From Gammaproteobacteria bacterium (GTDB lineage Bacteria; Pseudomonadota; Gammaproteobacteria; Steroidobacterales; Steroidobacteraceae): DNA of 36,189 nt. A program made the position numbers and the translations under genes. Positions 27,135-36,189 of this stretch are shown here, in pieces. The stretch covers positions 1-36,189 of the forward strand of contig JADZCS010000019.1 of the NCBI GenBank assembly GCA_020851435.1. Direction: 5' to 3'. The notes under the pieces were generated by a model. That model ran no database searches. It was not told the DNA's origin and was given only the letters and a program-made list of their open reading frames with translations. The first letter of the stretch is position 1; every line of letters starts with the position of its first letter.

Positions 27135-28859
27135 ATGCGCCTTTCCCAGTACCCGATCCAGAACATGAAGGAAGTCCCGGCCGAGGCCGAGGTCGTCAGC
27201 CACCAGCTGATGCTGCGGGCCGGGCTGATCCGCCGGCTGGCCGGCGGCCTGTATACCTGGCTGCCGATGGGCCTGCGGGTGCTGCGCAAGGTCGAGAGGA
27301 TCATCCGCGAGGAGATGGACCGCGCCGGCGCGCTGGAAGTCTCCATGCCGGTCGCGCAGCCCGCCGAACTGTGGGTCGAGTCCGGGCGCTGGGCGCAGTT
27401 CGGCCCCGAGCTGCTGCGCTTCAAGGATCGCCACGACCGCGACATGGTGCTCGGACCCACGCACGAGGAAGTGGTCACCGACCTCGCCCGTCGCGAGCTC
27501 AAGAGCTACCGGCAGCTGCCCGTCAACTTCTACCAGATCCAGACGAAGTTCCGCGACGAGGTGCGGCCGCGCTTCGGCGTGATGCGCGCGCGCGAATTCG
27601 TGATGAAGGACGCCTACAGCTTCCACCTCGACGAGCCTTCGCTGGTCGAGGGCTACCAGCGCATGTACGACGCATACACCGCGATCTTCACGCGCCTGGG
27701 CCTGAACTTCCGCGCCGTGCAGGCGGACACCGGCGCCATCGGCGGCAGCGGTTCGCAGGAATTCCACGTGCTCGCCGACTCGGGCGAGGACGCGATCGCC
27801 TGGTCGGACGGCTCGGACTACGCGGCGAACATCGAGATGGCCGAGGCCGTCGCGCCCGCCGCTGCGCGACCCGCGCCCGGCGCTACGGCCACCCGCGTGT
27901 TCACGCCGGGCGTCAAGACCATCGCCGAACTGGCGGCCTTCCTGAAGGTCCCGGTCGAGCAGACCGTGAAGTCCTTCGTGGTCGAGGCCGACGACAACGC
28001 TCCCGTGCTGCTGCTGGTCCGCGGCGATCACGACGTCAACATGGTCAAGGCCGGCAAGATCCCGGGCGTCGCGAGCCCGGTGCGCATGGCCAGCGCGGCC
28101 TCCATCCGCGATGCATTCGGCGCCGATCCGGGCTCGCTGGGCCCGGTCGGATTCAAGGGCCGCGTGATCGCCGACCGCACGGTCGCGGCGATGGCCGACA
28201 TGATCGTCGGCGCCAACGAAACCGACTGGCACCTGACCGGCGTGAACTTCGGCCGCGACTGCGCGGAACCCGAAGTCCTCGACCTGCGCAACGTCGTGCC
28301 CGGCGACCCCTCCCCCGACGGCAAGGGCACGCTCGGCATTGCGCGCGGCATCGAGGTCGGCCACATCTTCCAGCTCGGGCGCAAGTACAGCGAGGCGCTC
28401 GGCGCCACGGTGCTCGACGAGCAGGGCAAGAGCGTCGTCATGTACATGGGCTGCTACGGCATCGGCGTCACGCGCGTCGTGGCCGCGGCAATCGAGCAGA
28501 ACAACGATGCCGCGGGCATCACCTGGCCCGAGCCGATCGCGCCGTTCCAGGTCGTGCTCGTGCCGCTCAACCTCGCGAAGTCGACTCGCGTGCGCGAGGT
28601 GACGGAAAAACTCTACGCCGACCTGGTCGCGGCCGGCTTCGAGGTGCTGCTGGACGATCGCGACGCCCGTCCGGGCGTCAAGTTCGCGGACGCCGAGCTT
28701 TTCGGCATCCCCCACCGCATCGTCGTGGCCGAACGCGGCCTCGATGCGGGCCAGCTCGAGTATCGCCACCGCCGCGCCAGCGAGAACGAGGCCTGCCCCG
28801 TCGACGACGTCGCGGGCTTCCTGCGCTCGCGCATGGCGGCGGCACGTCGTCCCGGCTGA
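27135..28859 (+). CDS. proS: Prolyl-tRNA synthetase (bacterial type)
   Basis: A 574-residue class II synthetase charging tRNA-Pro. Motif 2 contains FRDE (residues 139-142) in [20 protein letters not shown]; motif 3 is [13 protein letters not shown] (from 439). The editing insertion between them (about 225-400), which deacylates Ala-tRNA-Pro, marks the bacterial form. The C-terminal anticodon domain contains [19 protein letters not shown]. Length equals the E. coli enzyme. A TAAGAT sequence at 27086-27091 could be its -10 box. The lytic transglycosylase gene follows 11 bases later. Confidence 0.96.
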   Translation: MRLSQYPIQNMKEVPAEAEVVSHQLMLRAGLIRRLAGGLYTWLPMGLRVLRKVERIIREEMDRAGALEVSMPVAQPAELWVESGRWAQFGPELLRFKDRHDRDMVLGPTHEEVVTDLARRELKSYRQLPVNFYQIQTKFRDEVRPRFGVMRAREFVMKDAYSFHLDEPSLVEGYQRMYDAYTAIFTRLGLNFRAVQADTGAIGGSGSQEFHVLADSGEDAIAWSDGSDYAANIEMAEAVAPAAARPAPGATATRVFTPGVKTIAELAAFLKVPVEQTVKSFVVEADDNAPVLLLVRGDHDVNMVKAGKIPGVASPVRMASAASIRDAFGADPGSLGPVGFKGRVIADRTVAAMADMIVGANETDWHLTGVNFGRDCAEPEVLDLRNVVPGDPSPDGKGTLGIARGIEVGHIFQLGRKYSEALGATVLDEQGKSVVMYMGCYGIGVTRVVAAAIEQNNDAAGITWPEPIAPFQVVLVPLNLAKSTRVREVTEKLYADLVAAGFEVLLDDRDARPGVKFADAELFGIPHRIVVAERGLDAGQLEYRHRRASENEACPVDDVAGFLRSRMAAARRPG

Positions 28860-28870
28860 TCCGCACGGGC

Positions 28871-29512
28871 ATGCAAGGCGACAGCGGCCAGGCACTGCGG
28901 CGATGGCGGGGGCGCGTCGCCGCGCCCGTCGCCCTGGCCCTTCTGCTGGTCTCGGGCCAGGCCCTCGCCGATCGCCAGCGCGATCCCGGCCTGCGCGCCG
29001 TGATCGAGGCCGCCATCGCCGAACGGGCCTGCTTCGAGGACAAGTACGACGACGTGGTCTGGTACGCGCTGATGCAGCCGCGCGTCGAGCGGCGGCTCGC
29101 GCAGCGGCCGCCCGACATGCGCCGCGGCAGCGATCATGCGGAAGTCGCCCGGCGCATCCTCGAGGCGGTGCACTGCGAGGCCGCCAAGCACAAGATGCTG
29201 CGCGAACGGCCGCAACTGGTGCTGGCGGTCATGGACGTCGAGAGCGCCTTCGATCCGTTCGCCGTGTCGAGCGCCGGCGCGGTGGGCCTCATGCAGGTGA
29301 TGCCGTTCTGGCCGCGCCAGCTGGGCCTGTCGAACAAGGACCTGATCGACGTGGCGCTGAACGTGCGCATGGGCACCAGCATCCTGGCCTACTACCTGGA
29401 GCGGGAGCGCGGCGACTACCGGCGGGCGCTGGCGCGCTACAACGGCAGCCTGGGCCGCCGTGAATACCCCGACCTGGTGCTGGACCGCCTGAACTCGCGC
29501 TGGCGCAGCTGA
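28871..29512 (+). CDS. Lytic transglycosylase (SLT domain), exported
   Basis: A 213-residue protein with an N-terminal signal peptide (hydrophobic run about residues 17-30, cleavage after QALA). The SLT fold starts near residue 115: the catalytic Glu124 is in MDVESAFDPFAVSS, followed by AGAVGLMQVMPFW and RYNGSLGRREYPD, the standard goose-lysozyme-like motifs. It cuts peptidoglycan between MurNAc and GlcNAc in the periplasm. It sits just behind proS, a frequent gammaproteobacterial pairing with no known functional reason. The start is the ATG that gives a proper signal; the longer open frame upstream is a proS shadow. Confidence 0.9.
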   Translation: MQGDSGQALRRWRGRVAAPVALALLLVSGQALADRQRDPGLRAVIEAAIAERACFEDKYDDVVWYALMQPRVERRLAQRPPDMRRGSDHAEVARRILEAVHCEAAKHKMLRERPQLVLAVMDVESAFDPFAVSSAGAVGLMQVMPFWPRQLGLSNKDLIDVALNVRMGTSILAYYLERERGDYRRALARYNGSLGRREYPDLVLDRLNSRWRS

Positions 29513-29519
29513 CGGCGCC

Positions 29520-29807
29520 TCAGCCGCGCGCGAAGCCCGTGAGGCCTGCGCACCCCGCAGGGTCGGCCTCTTCCACCGTGACGTCGATCACCCTCGCCGT
29601 GGGTGGGCCCTGCCACAGCCAGTCGAGAAGCTGCGCGACCGCCTGCGGCGCGCCGACCGCGAGCACTTCGACCGAACCATCGGGGCGGTTGGCGGCATAA
29701 CCGCGCAACCCCAGCCGCAGCGCCTGCTCGGCCGTGCTCGCGCGAAAAAATACGCCCTGGACCCGCCCCGTGACGCGGGCGCGCCGGGCGATCGCAGCGG
29801 GCTCCAT
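29520..29807 (-). CDS. Acylphosphatase
   Basis: A 95-residue enzyme hydrolysing carboxyl-phosphate anhydrides such as acetyl phosphate or carbamoyl phosphate. The signature GRVQGVFFR carries the phosphate-binding Arg22, and GYAANRPDGSVE carries the catalytic Asn40. Size and order are typical of the AcP family. It starts 4 bases after the lipoprotein gene stop, so the two form an operon. Confidence 0.93.
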   Translation of the reverse strand: MEPAAIARRARVTGRVQGVFFRASTAEQALRLGLRGYAANRPDGSVEVLAVGAPQAVAQLLDWLWQGPPTARVIDVTVEEADPAGCAGLTGFARG

Positions 29808-29811
29808 GGGA

Positions 29812-30096
29812 TCAGCTGCCGGCGGGCTGGCGCGAGGCTTCGAGCGCGCGGACGGCGGCCTCGCGGGCCTGCTCGGCATTGCGCCTGGCATCCCGGTAGT
29901 CGTGCCGGCGCAGCTGCTCCTGCGCCTCGCCGATCAGGCGCTCGGCCTCGCCGAGCGGCACCGGGGCGCGATCGGCGGCACCGGCTGCCTGTGCCGCGCG
30001 CACCGCCTGGCGCGCGTCGCTCATCTCCTGCACGGGCGCTCCGGCGCAGGCAGCGACGGCCAAAGCGGTCAGCGAGGTGGCGAGCAGGCGGCGCAT
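29812..30096 (-). CDS. DUF4398-type small lipoprotein
   Basis: A 94-residue protein. The signal peptide ends in a lipobox, VAAC, with Cys17 as the predicted lipidated residue. The remainder is charged and helical with repeated Ala/Arg/Glu heptads (EAERLIGEAQEQLRR, YRDARRNAEQAREAAVRAL), resembling DUF4398, a coiled-coil domain near other envelope proteins. The residues after Cys17 (AGAP) lack the Asp+2 inner-membrane retention signal, so outer-membrane sorting is likely. The ATG at 30096 is chosen because it gives the complete lipoprotein signal. Confidence 0.8.
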   Translation of the reverse strand: MRRLLATSLTALAVAACAGAPVQEMSDARQAVRAAQAAGAADRAPVPLGEAERLIGEAQEQLRRHDYRDARRNAEQAREAAVRALEASRQPAGS

Positions 30097-30128
30097 TCGG
30101 CAACCTAGTGGGGGTATTGGACCCGGGG

Positions 30129-30158
30129 ACGCTAACAGCGTGAAAATCCCGCTGTCAA
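30129..30158 (-). promoter_or_regulatory. Putative promoter of the lipoprotein/acylphosphatase operon
   Basis: On the minus strand a perfect -35 box TTGACA (30158-30153) is followed, after 18 bases, by TAGCGT, a weak -10 (TTAGCG with 17). An inverted repeat ACAGCG-N9-CGCTGT (30135-30155) overlaps the -35 box and spacer and could be an operator. Confidence 0.45.
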
Positions 30159-30219
30159 ACGACTCCGCCCATGCGATTCCCGTATTGCTGTTGCCGCGGT
30201 GCCGCTGCATCCTGCCGTC

Positions 30220-30225
30220 GATAAT
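30220..30225 (+). promoter_or_regulatory. Putative -10 box for the WrbA-like gene (GATAAT)
   Basis: GATAAT ends 26 bases before the ATG at 30252, predicting a transcript start near 30232. This would exclude the upstream GTG at 30231 as start codon. No -35 box is evident at the right spacing. Confidence 0.35.
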
Positions 30226-30227
30226 GA

Positions 30228-31234
<1,007 letters not shown>

Positions 31235-31242
31235 CCGAATAG

Positions 31243-31938
31243 TCAGTCCGCTTCGCCGAGCACGCTGCGCACGAAGGGCACGGTCAGGCGCCGCTGCGCC
31301 GCCAGCGCCGCCAGGTCGAGGCGGTCCAGCAGCCGGCACAAGGCCGAATAATCGCGTGGCGCGCGACGCAACAGCCAGGCGAGGGTGTCCGGAGGGAGTT
31401 CCAGGCCGAGCATTTCCGCGCGACGCAGCAAGGCTGCGGCGTGCCCAGCCTCGGGCAGTGCGGCGACGACGTGCACCAGCGACGCGCGCAGTCGCGAGGC
31501 CAGGTCGGGCAGCTGGATCGGCGACGCCGCAGGGGTCGCCTGCGAGGCCAGCAGCAGCCGGCCACCCCGCTCCTGCAGTTCGTTGTAGAGCCGGAACAGG
31601 CCCTGTTCCCAGTCGCGCTGGCCGATCACCTCGTCGACGTCGTCGATGAGCACGGCATCGAGCGTCTCCAGGCCGCCCAGCAGCCCCGGGTTCCGGCTGG
31701 ATTCATCGGCCAGAGGCAGGTACGCCACCGCCCCGCCGGCCTCGCCTGCCGCGGCGCAGGCGGACTGCAGCAGGTGTGACTTGCCCACGCCCACAGGCCC
31801 CGCGAGCCAGATCGCGGGCTGGGCAGGGCCTCGCCTGAGATCCGACAGCGCGGCCACGGCCGCTTCGTTGCCGGCAGGGTTAAAGGTCGCGAATCGCGAC
31901 GTCAGCCGCAACTGCACGCCGAGCGGGAGCTGGCGCAT
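31243..31938 (-). CDS. hda: DnaA regulatory inactivator Hda
   Basis: A 231-residue AAA+ protein related to DnaA domain III. The N-terminal clamp-binding motif QLPLGV is at residues 3-8, Walker A GPVGVGKS at 47-54, and Walker B in AVLIDDVDEV. With the DNA-loaded beta clamp, Hda makes DnaA hydrolyse its ATP and so prevents repeat initiation of replication. Neighbouring DUF2066 and purM genes match the usual gammaproteobacterial location. It follows the phosphatidyltransferase gene by only 3 bases. Confidence 0.93.
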   Translation of the reverse strand: MRQLPLGVQLRLTSRFATFNPAGNEAAVAALSDLRRGPAQPAIWLAGPVGVGKSHLLQSACAAAGEAGGAVAYLPLADESSRNPGLLGGLETLDAVLIDDVDEVIGQRDWEQGLFRLYNELQERGGRLLLASQATPAASPIQLPDLASRLRASLVHVVAALPEAGHAAALLRRAEMLGLELPPDTLAWLLRRAPRDYSALCRLLDRLDLAALAAQRRLTVPFVRSVLGEAD

Positions 31939-31941
31939 CGG

Positions 31942-32508
31942 TCAGCGCAAGGCGCGGCTCGCGCGCGCGGCTTGTGTGGCACGACGGGAATACGTCAGCA
32001 CGTAGTCGAGGCCGCTCACGACGGTGGTCACGAACATCGCCGCGCCCAGCACGACGACCACGGCGTCGGGCACCGCCGGCCACGCGGCATCGCTCACAAC
32101 GACCAGCACGAAGCAGATCTGCAGCAAGGTGTTGAGCTTGGAGGGCAGCGTAGGACGGCCGTTCAGGGGCCCGTAGAGCAGCCTGTAGGCTGCCGCTCCG
32201 CCGCCGATCACGACGTCGCGCAGCACCGCCGCGAAGGCCAGCCACAGCGGGACGAGGCCCACCAGGGTCAGCGCCACGAACACGCTGACCAGCAACAGTT
32301 TGTCAGCCACCGGGTCCAGCAGCTTGCCGGCCTCGGAGGTCCAGTTGAAGTGCGTGGCCAGCCAGCCGTCCAGGCCGTCGGTGACCGCGGCGATGAAGAA
32401 CAGCACCAGCGTCCAGTGGTAATAGCCCCCGAGGATGGCGAACACCACGGGTATCGCCAGCAGCATCCTCACCACGCAGAGCAGGTTGGGAAGGATGGAG
32501 AGGTTCAT
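31942..32508 (-). CDS. CDP-alcohol phosphatidyltransferase (PgsA-like)
   Basis: A 188-residue membrane protein with about six helices. The family motif reads DGLDGWLAT, then GKLLDPVAD with the normal spacing, so all four aspartates are present, but the Arg of the usual DGxxAR is Thr. The opening LPNLLCVVRMLLAIPVVFAI is like phosphatidylglycerophosphate synthase. It could be PgsA or a cardiolipin-synthase-type enzyme; the substitution makes the reaction uncertain, so no symbol is given. It overlaps the DUF2066 gene by ATGA and precedes hda. Confidence 0.85.
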   Translation of the reverse strand: MNLSILPNLLCVVRMLLAIPVVFAILGGYYHWTLVLFFIAAVTDGLDGWLATHFNWTSEAGKLLDPVADKLLLVSVFVALTLVGLVPLWLAFAAVLRDVVIGGGAAAYRLLYGPLNGRPTLPSKLNTLLQICFVLVVVSDAAWPAVPDAVVVVLGAAMFVTTVVSGLDYVLTYSRRATQAARASRALR

Positions 32509-33527
32509 GGCCGCCAGCGAAATGCGAGCGCGCCGCCCGAAGCCTCCTGCGGCTCGAAACGGCCGTTCGACAACATGGCGCGACGCAGGACGGCCGCATC
32601 GCCGCGCAGCTTGACGCGCAGCGTGACCACGTCGCGGAAAGCCTCGCCGACCGCGACACCGCGCACGACGCTCAGGGACTCGACCGCCTTGAGGGCGGCA
32701 GCGTAGCTGGCAAGGTCGTCGATACCGGAGATGGCCAGGGCGACGTCCGACAGGCGCGCCGCCGCGGTGCTCGCCTCGGTCGCCGCGAAGCGATCCGCCG
32801 CGAGGTGCACGCCGTCGGCGAACTGGCCCTGCACGCTCGCGGGCTCGGCACCGCCGAGGAAGGTCCAGTGGATGGCCAGCGCGCCCCCGGCGCCGGCAAC
32901 GGCACGCCCGACCAGGACGGCGTCGGCGGCATAGCGCTCGGCCGCGGCCGCCAGCGGCCCATGCCGGTCGAGCAGGATGTCCTCGATGCGCGCGTCGCGG
33001 TCCTCCGCTCCACCGAGCGTCGGCCAGACCAGCGGCAGGCCGCGCTGCGCCGCGGCGCGTTCGACGGCACGACGTTCGTCGCCGGGCGAGCCCGCCCCGA
33101 TCAGCAGGCGCTGCGCCGGGTCGCGGTCGATCGCGAGCCACACCAGCACGGTCGGCCGCTCACGGCCCCAGAACGGCAGGCCGGAGGCGGCGACGGCGTT
33201 CTCGATCGCGTTGCCGTCGAAGCTCACGGTGACCTGTCCGCCCCCGGCGGGTCGGAAAGTCTGGACGTAGCGGCGCGCGTCGCCGACCAGCGGCGCCAGG
33301 GCAGGATTGGAAGGGGCGTCGCGGTAGCCGGTCACGCGGATCAGGACGTCGCGCAGCGCCTCCTGGAAGGCCGCCGATTGCGCGGGCTCGCCGCGCCCCG
33401 CCTGGGGCACGGTCGACTGATAGAGATTGGTGAGCGTTGCGGCCCCCGCGGGCACGCCGAAGGAGGCGGCCAGGGTTGCACACAAGGCCAGGCAGAATCG
33501 CCTCAGGGATGCTGTCGGTCGTGCCAT
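32505..33527 (-). CDS. DUF2066 domain protein, exported
   Basis: A 340-residue protein with a cleavable signal ([20 protein letters not shown]). The conserved early block [21 protein letters not shown] is the mark of DUF2066, a gammaproteobacterial family coded between purM and hda. Later segments, such as [23 protein letters not shown], continue the domain; the role is unknown, probably periplasmic. The ATG at 33527 gives the signal peptide. It diverges from purM over a 71-base spacer. Confidence 0.85.
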   Translation of the reverse strand: MARPTASLRRFCLALCATLAASFGVPAGAATLTNLYQSTVPQAGRGEPAQSAAFQEALRDVLIRVTGYRDAPSNPALAPLVGDARRYVQTFRPAGGGQVTVSFDGNAIENAVAASGLPFWGRERPTVLVWLAIDRDPAQRLLIGAGSPGDERRAVERAAAQRGLPLVWPTLGGAEDRDARIEDILLDRHGPLAAAAERYAADAVLVGRAVAGAGGALAIHWTFLGGAEPASVQGQFADGVHLAADRFAATEASTAAARLSDVALAISGIDDLASYAAALKAVESLSVVRGVAVGEAFRDVVTLRVKLRGDAAVLRRAMLSNGRFEPQEASGGALAFRWRP

Positions 33528-33536
33528 GCGAGGCCG

Positions 33537-33542
33537 TACAAT
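33537..33542 (+). promoter_or_regulatory. Putative -10 box for purM (TACAAT)
   Basis: TACAAT lies 56 bases before the purM ATG. The overlapping sequence reads TATTGT on the minus strand and could serve the DUF2066 gene. A perfect 10-bp palindrome GCGGGCCCGC (33560-33569) would lie in the purM leader. No PurR-like operator is seen. Confidence 0.4.
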
Positions 33543-33598
33543 ATCACATCGCCCGCGCCGCGGGCCCGCATGCCGCTGGCCGAGAGCGACAGGTTCCC

Positions 33599-34630
33599 AT
33601 GAGCGAAAAGCCTTCACTGACCTACCGCGACGCAGGTGTCGACATCGATGCGGGGGACGAACTCGTCGACCGCATCAAGCCGCACGTGAAGCGGTCCATG
33701 CGCCCCGAGGTGCTCGGCGGCATCGGCGGTTTCGGCGCCATGGTCGAGATCCCGCCCGGCCGCTGGAAGAACCCCGTGCTCGTGTCGGGCACCGACGGCG
33801 TGGGCACCAAGCTGCGCCTGGCGATCGACACGCGCCGCCACGACACGGTCGGCATCGACCTCGTCGCCATGTGCGTCAACGACGTCGTCGTCCAGGGCGC
33901 CGAGCCGCTGTTCTTCCTCGACTACTACGCGACGGGCAAGCTCGACGTCGACGTGGCCGAGCGCGTGATCAAGGGCATCGTCGAGGGCTGCGTGCAGGCC
34001 GGCTGCGCCCTCGTGGGCGGCGAGACTGCCGAGATGCCGGGCATGTACGAAGGCCCCGACTACGACCTCGCCGGCTTCTGCGTCGGCGTGGTCGACAAGC
34101 ACCGCATCCTCGACGGCCAGCGCACCCGGGCCGGCGACGTGGTCATCGGCCTGGCTTCCTCCGGCCCGCACTCCAACGGCTACTCGCTGATCCGCAAGCT
34201 GATCAAGGTCGCGGGCGCCGACGAATCGACCCTCGTCGACGGCCGGCCGCTGTTCGACCTGCTGATGGCGCCGACGCGCATCTACGTCAAGTCGGCGCTC
34301 GCCGTCCTGGCAGCCGTCGAGGTGCACGGCATCGCGCACATCACGGGCGGCGGGCTCACCGACAATCTCCCGCGCGTGCTGCCCGATGGCCTCGAGGCCC
34401 GCCTCGACCCGCGCACCTGGGAACGCGGCGCGGTCTGGGACTGGCTGCAAGGCGCCGGCAACATAGCCGACGCCGAGATGCACAGGACCTTCAACTGCGG
34501 CATCGGCATGACCCTCCAGGTCGCCGCCGCCGATGCCGACCACGCGCTCGAGCTGCTGCGCGGCCGCGGCGAGACCGCGACCGTGATCGGCGAGATCCGG
34601 CCCGGGTCCGGCGGCGTCGTGTACGGCTGA
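33599..34630 (+). CDS. purM: Phosphoribosylformylglycinamidine cyclo-ligase (AIR synthetase)
   Basis: A 343-residue enzyme of purine synthesis that closes FGAM to AIR with ATP. Family landmarks are [18 protein letters not shown] at the N terminus, the substrate loop [43 protein letters not shown] and [15 protein letters not shown]. Length equals E. coli PurM (345). The stop shares a base with the purN start (TGATG), as is usual for this pair. Confidence 0.97.
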   Translation: MSEKPSLTYRDAGVDIDAGDELVDRIKPHVKRSMRPEVLGGIGGFGAMVEIPPGRWKNPVLVSGTDGVGTKLRLAIDTRRHDTVGIDLVAMCVNDVVVQGAEPLFFLDYYATGKLDVDVAERVIKGIVEGCVQAGCALVGGETAEMPGMYEGPDYDLAGFCVGVVDKHRILDGQRTRAGDVVIGLASSGPHSNGYSLIRKLIKVAGADESTLVDGRPLFDLLMAPTRIYVKSALAVLAAVEVHGIAHITGGGLTDNLPRVLPDGLEARLDPRTWERGAVWDWLQGAGNIADAEMHRTFNCGIGMTLQVAAADADHALELLRGRGETATVIGEIRPGSGGVVYG

Positions 34631-35286
34631 TGCCGGGGCGCGCGACCGCCGTCATCCTCATCTCTGGCCGCGGCTCGAACATGGCCGCGATCGCTGCCGC
34701 CGCGGCCGCCGGCCAGATCCCGCTGGCCATCGCGGCAGTCCTGTCCGACCGGCCGGCCGCCGCCGGGCTGGGAATCGCCCAGTCGCTGGGCCTTTGCGCC
34801 GAGGCCGTACCCGCCGCCGGGTATCCCAGCCGCGAGGCCTACGACGCCGTGCTCGCACAGCGGATCCGGGCGCTCGCCCCCGCCCCCGACATCGTCGTGC
34901 TGGCGGGCTTCATGCGCATCCTGTCGCCCGCCTTCGTCACGGAATTCTCGGGACGCCTGGTCAACATCCATCCCTCGCTGCTGCCCCTCTATCCGGGGCT
35001 GCACACCCACCGCCGCGTGCTCGAGGCGGGCGACCGCCAGCACGGCTGCACGGTGCACTTCGTCACCCAGGAACTCGACGGCGGGCCTGCCTTCCTGCAG
35101 GCGCACGTGCCGGTGCTCGCCGGCGACGACGAGGCAAGCCTTTCAGCGCGCGTTCAGCGTTGGGAGCACATCGTGTACCCAGAAGCCGTGGGCCTGCTCG
35201 CCACGGGCCGGGTGACGCTGCGTGAAGACCGCGCCTGGCTCGACGGGCAACCGCTCGCGGCACCGCTGCTGAGAGGCGAGACATGA
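34630..35286 (+). CDS. purN: Phosphoribosylglycinamide formyltransferase (GART)
   Basis: A 218-residue enzyme moving a formyl group from 10-formyltetrahydrofolate to GAR. The catalytic residues are readable: Asn112 and His114 in VNIHPSLLP, and Asp150 in QELDGGPAFLQ. The GAR-binding loop ISGRGSNMAAI is at the N terminus. It is coupled to purM (TGATG) and to the DUF3108 gene (ATGA). Confidence 0.96.
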   Translation: MPGRATAVILISGRGSNMAAIAAAAAAGQIPLAIAAVLSDRPAAAGLGIAQSLGLCAEAVPAAGYPSREAYDAVLAQRIRALAPAPDIVVLAGFMRILSPAFVTEFSGRLVNIHPSLLPLYPGLHTHRRVLEAGDRQHGCTVHFVTQELDGGPAFLQAHVPVLAGDDEASLSARVQRWEHIVYPEAVGLLATGRVTLREDRAWLDGQPLAAPLLRGET

Positions 35287-36002
35287 AAACCAGATCCGCG
35301 CCGATCCTCGCGACCGTCGCGGCGCTGCTGATGACCGGACCGGCCAGCGCAGCGGGCTTGACGCCCTACGTCGCCACGTACTCGGTCGCCTACTCCAGCA
35401 TGTCGGTCGGCGAAAGCCGCATGGAACTGCATCGCGACTCCCAGCCGGGGCGCTGGGCAATGACCTCCCGCTCGAACGCGCGCGGCCTGGCTCGCCTGGT
35501 AGCGCCGGGCGAACTGGTGCAGAGCTCCTGGATCGACCTCGAGGGCGCCCGCGTGCGCCCGCTGCGTTATCGCTTCGACGACGGCGGCGACGGCGAAAAG
35601 AACGTCAGCCTCGACTTCGACTGGGCCGCGGGTCGCGTCAAGGGCACGTCCGAGGGCAAGCCTGTCGACGTCGCCGCGGTGCCCGGGCTGCAGGACTCGC
35701 TGACGCTGCAGGTCTCGGCCGCGCTCACGCTGGGCCAGGGCGGCAAGCTCGAATCGCTGGCGATGATCGAGAAGGACAAGGTCAAGCTGTACCGCTACGT
35801 GTTCGAGCGGCGCGAGACCCTCACGACGCCGCTCGGCAAGCTCGACACGCTGGTCTATCGCAGCGAACGCAGCGGCAGCGACCGCTACTCGCGCCTGTGG
35901 TACGCCCCGGCGCTCGGCTACGTGAACGTCCGCGCGGAGCAGTTCCGCGGCGACAAGCGGCTGTTCTCGCTGCAGATCAAGACCTACAAGGCCGGCGACT
36001 GA
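35283..36002 (+). CDS. DUF3108 domain protein, exported
   Basis: A 239-residue protein with a signal peptide ending TGPASA before AGLTPYVATYSVAYSSMSVG. The beta-strand-rich body (SLDFDWAAGRVKGTS, GLQDSLTLQVSA, YRSERSGSDRYSRLWYAP) matches DUF3108, a periplasmic family regularly found after purN in gammaproteobacteria. Function is unknown; the fold resembles lipoprotein-carrier-like barrels, so an envelope role is a reasonable guess. It ends the purMN operon. Confidence 0.87.
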   Translation: MKTRSAPILATVAALLMTGPASAAGLTPYVATYSVAYSSMSVGESRMELHRDSQPGRWAMTSRSNARGLARLVAPGELVQSSWIDLEGARVRPLRYRFDDGGDGEKNVSLDFDWAAGRVKGTSEGKPVDVAAVPGLQDSLTLQVSAALTLGQGGKLESLAMIEKDKVKLYRYVFERRETLTTPLGKLDTLVYRSERSGSDRYSRLWYAPALGYVNVRAEQFRGDKRLFSLQIKTYKAGD

Positions 36003-36189
36003 CCAGTCGATCGAGATTTCCGCGCACCGCCACGATACGCACGCCGGTGCCCCGGTATGACCGGTCCTCCGCGACGCGCGGACGCGCGTCTGATTGCTGC
36101 GGACCGGTCATACCGTGTCGCCGGCGCGCTGCGTCGGGACGGGGCGGAAAGCCCGTCCGATGCAGTCGGCGGCCCTGGCGTTCCGGCCA
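36003..36189. other. Right-edge non-coding region
   Basis: No coding frame with a credible start is seen in these 187 bases. Apart from the nested inverted repeat (36053-36115), a smaller hairpin GGACGGG (36137-36143) / CCCGTCC (36152-36158) with an 8-base loop is present. The next gene lies beyond the window. Confidence 0.6.
36053..36115. repeat. 15-bp perfect inverted repeat with nested hairpin
   Basis: CGGTATGACCGGTCC (36053-36067) and GGACCGGTCATACCG (36101-36115) are exact reverse complements. The 33-base loop holds a second hairpin, GACGCGCG (36073-36080) against CGCGCGTC (36083-36090). The arms themselves contain the palindrome GACCGGTC. No T-run follows, so an intrinsic terminator is unproven. 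It might be a terminator-like structure for the purMN operon or an REP-like repeat unit. Confidence 0.7.

Noticed and set aside
27371-29512. A 713-codon frame ahead of the lytic transglycosylase
   Set aside because: The first 500 codons are an Arg-rich shadow of proS. A good signal peptide starts at the ATG at 28871.

Overview
The window is about 36 kb of very GC-rich, densely coding bacterial DNA (roughly 70% G+C by eye). It carries about 38 genes on both strands, many joined by ATGA, GTGA or TGATG overlaps. The gene set and order point to a gammaproteobacterial chromosome: lptG-lptF divergent from pepA-holC-valS, hda next to a DUF2066 gene, and purM-purN-DUF3108. GC content and synteny fit a Xanthomonadales- or Steroidobacter-like lineage, but the genus cannot be named from sequence alone. 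No tRNA, rRNA, insertion sequence, integrase, prophage or CRISPR array was seen. No gap exceeds 300 bases; the largest are 36003-36189 at the right edge, 30097-30251 and 9995-10115.

Layout. 1-1640: a cytochrome c' (cut by the left edge), a cytochrome b561 and a VOC-fold protein. 1710-2979: an SbtA-type bicarbonate transporter followed by its PII-like partner. 2993-7838: a tightly overlapped operon with a GldA-like ABC ATPase, permease, GldG-like protein, DUF4340 protein and RDD membrane protein. 7839-9994 (minus): the LptF/LptG lipopolysaccharide export permeases. 10116-15205: leucyl aminopeptidase, DNA polymerase III chi, a small unknown protein and valyl-tRNA synthetase. 15230-19974: MoxR ATPase, DUF58 protein, TgpA-like transglutaminase and a membrane-anchored M90/MtfA-type zinc peptidase. 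19983-25082 (minus): a Tat-exported berberine-bridge-type FAD oxidase, a UMF1-type MFS transporter, an HD hydrolase and release factor 3. 25139-27056 (minus): RimI, a family 4 uracil-DNA glycosylase and phosphatidylserine synthase. 27135-29512: prolyl-tRNA synthetase and a lytic transglycosylase. 29520-30096 (minus): acylphosphatase and a DUF4398 lipoprotein. 30252-31234: a WrbA-like flavoprotein and a DUF2069 membrane protein. 31243-33527 (minus): Hda, a CDP-alcohol phosphatidyltransferase and a DUF2066 protein. 33599-36002: PurM, PurN and a DUF3108 protein.

Most of the window is housekeeping: translation, purine synthesis, phospholipid and LPS assembly, and replication control. I found no convincing wholly new system. 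The points most worth following are the SbtA/SbtB pair with an apparently leaderless sbtA promoter; the five-gene ABC/GldG/DUF4340/RDD operon; the MoxR/DUF58/TgpA operon ending in an anchored M90 peptidase; two perfect inverted-repeat structures (around the valS -10 box and in the right-edge intergenic region); an operator-like repeat over a TTGACA promoter near 30150; and the absence of room for an intrinsic terminator at all five convergent gene junctions.
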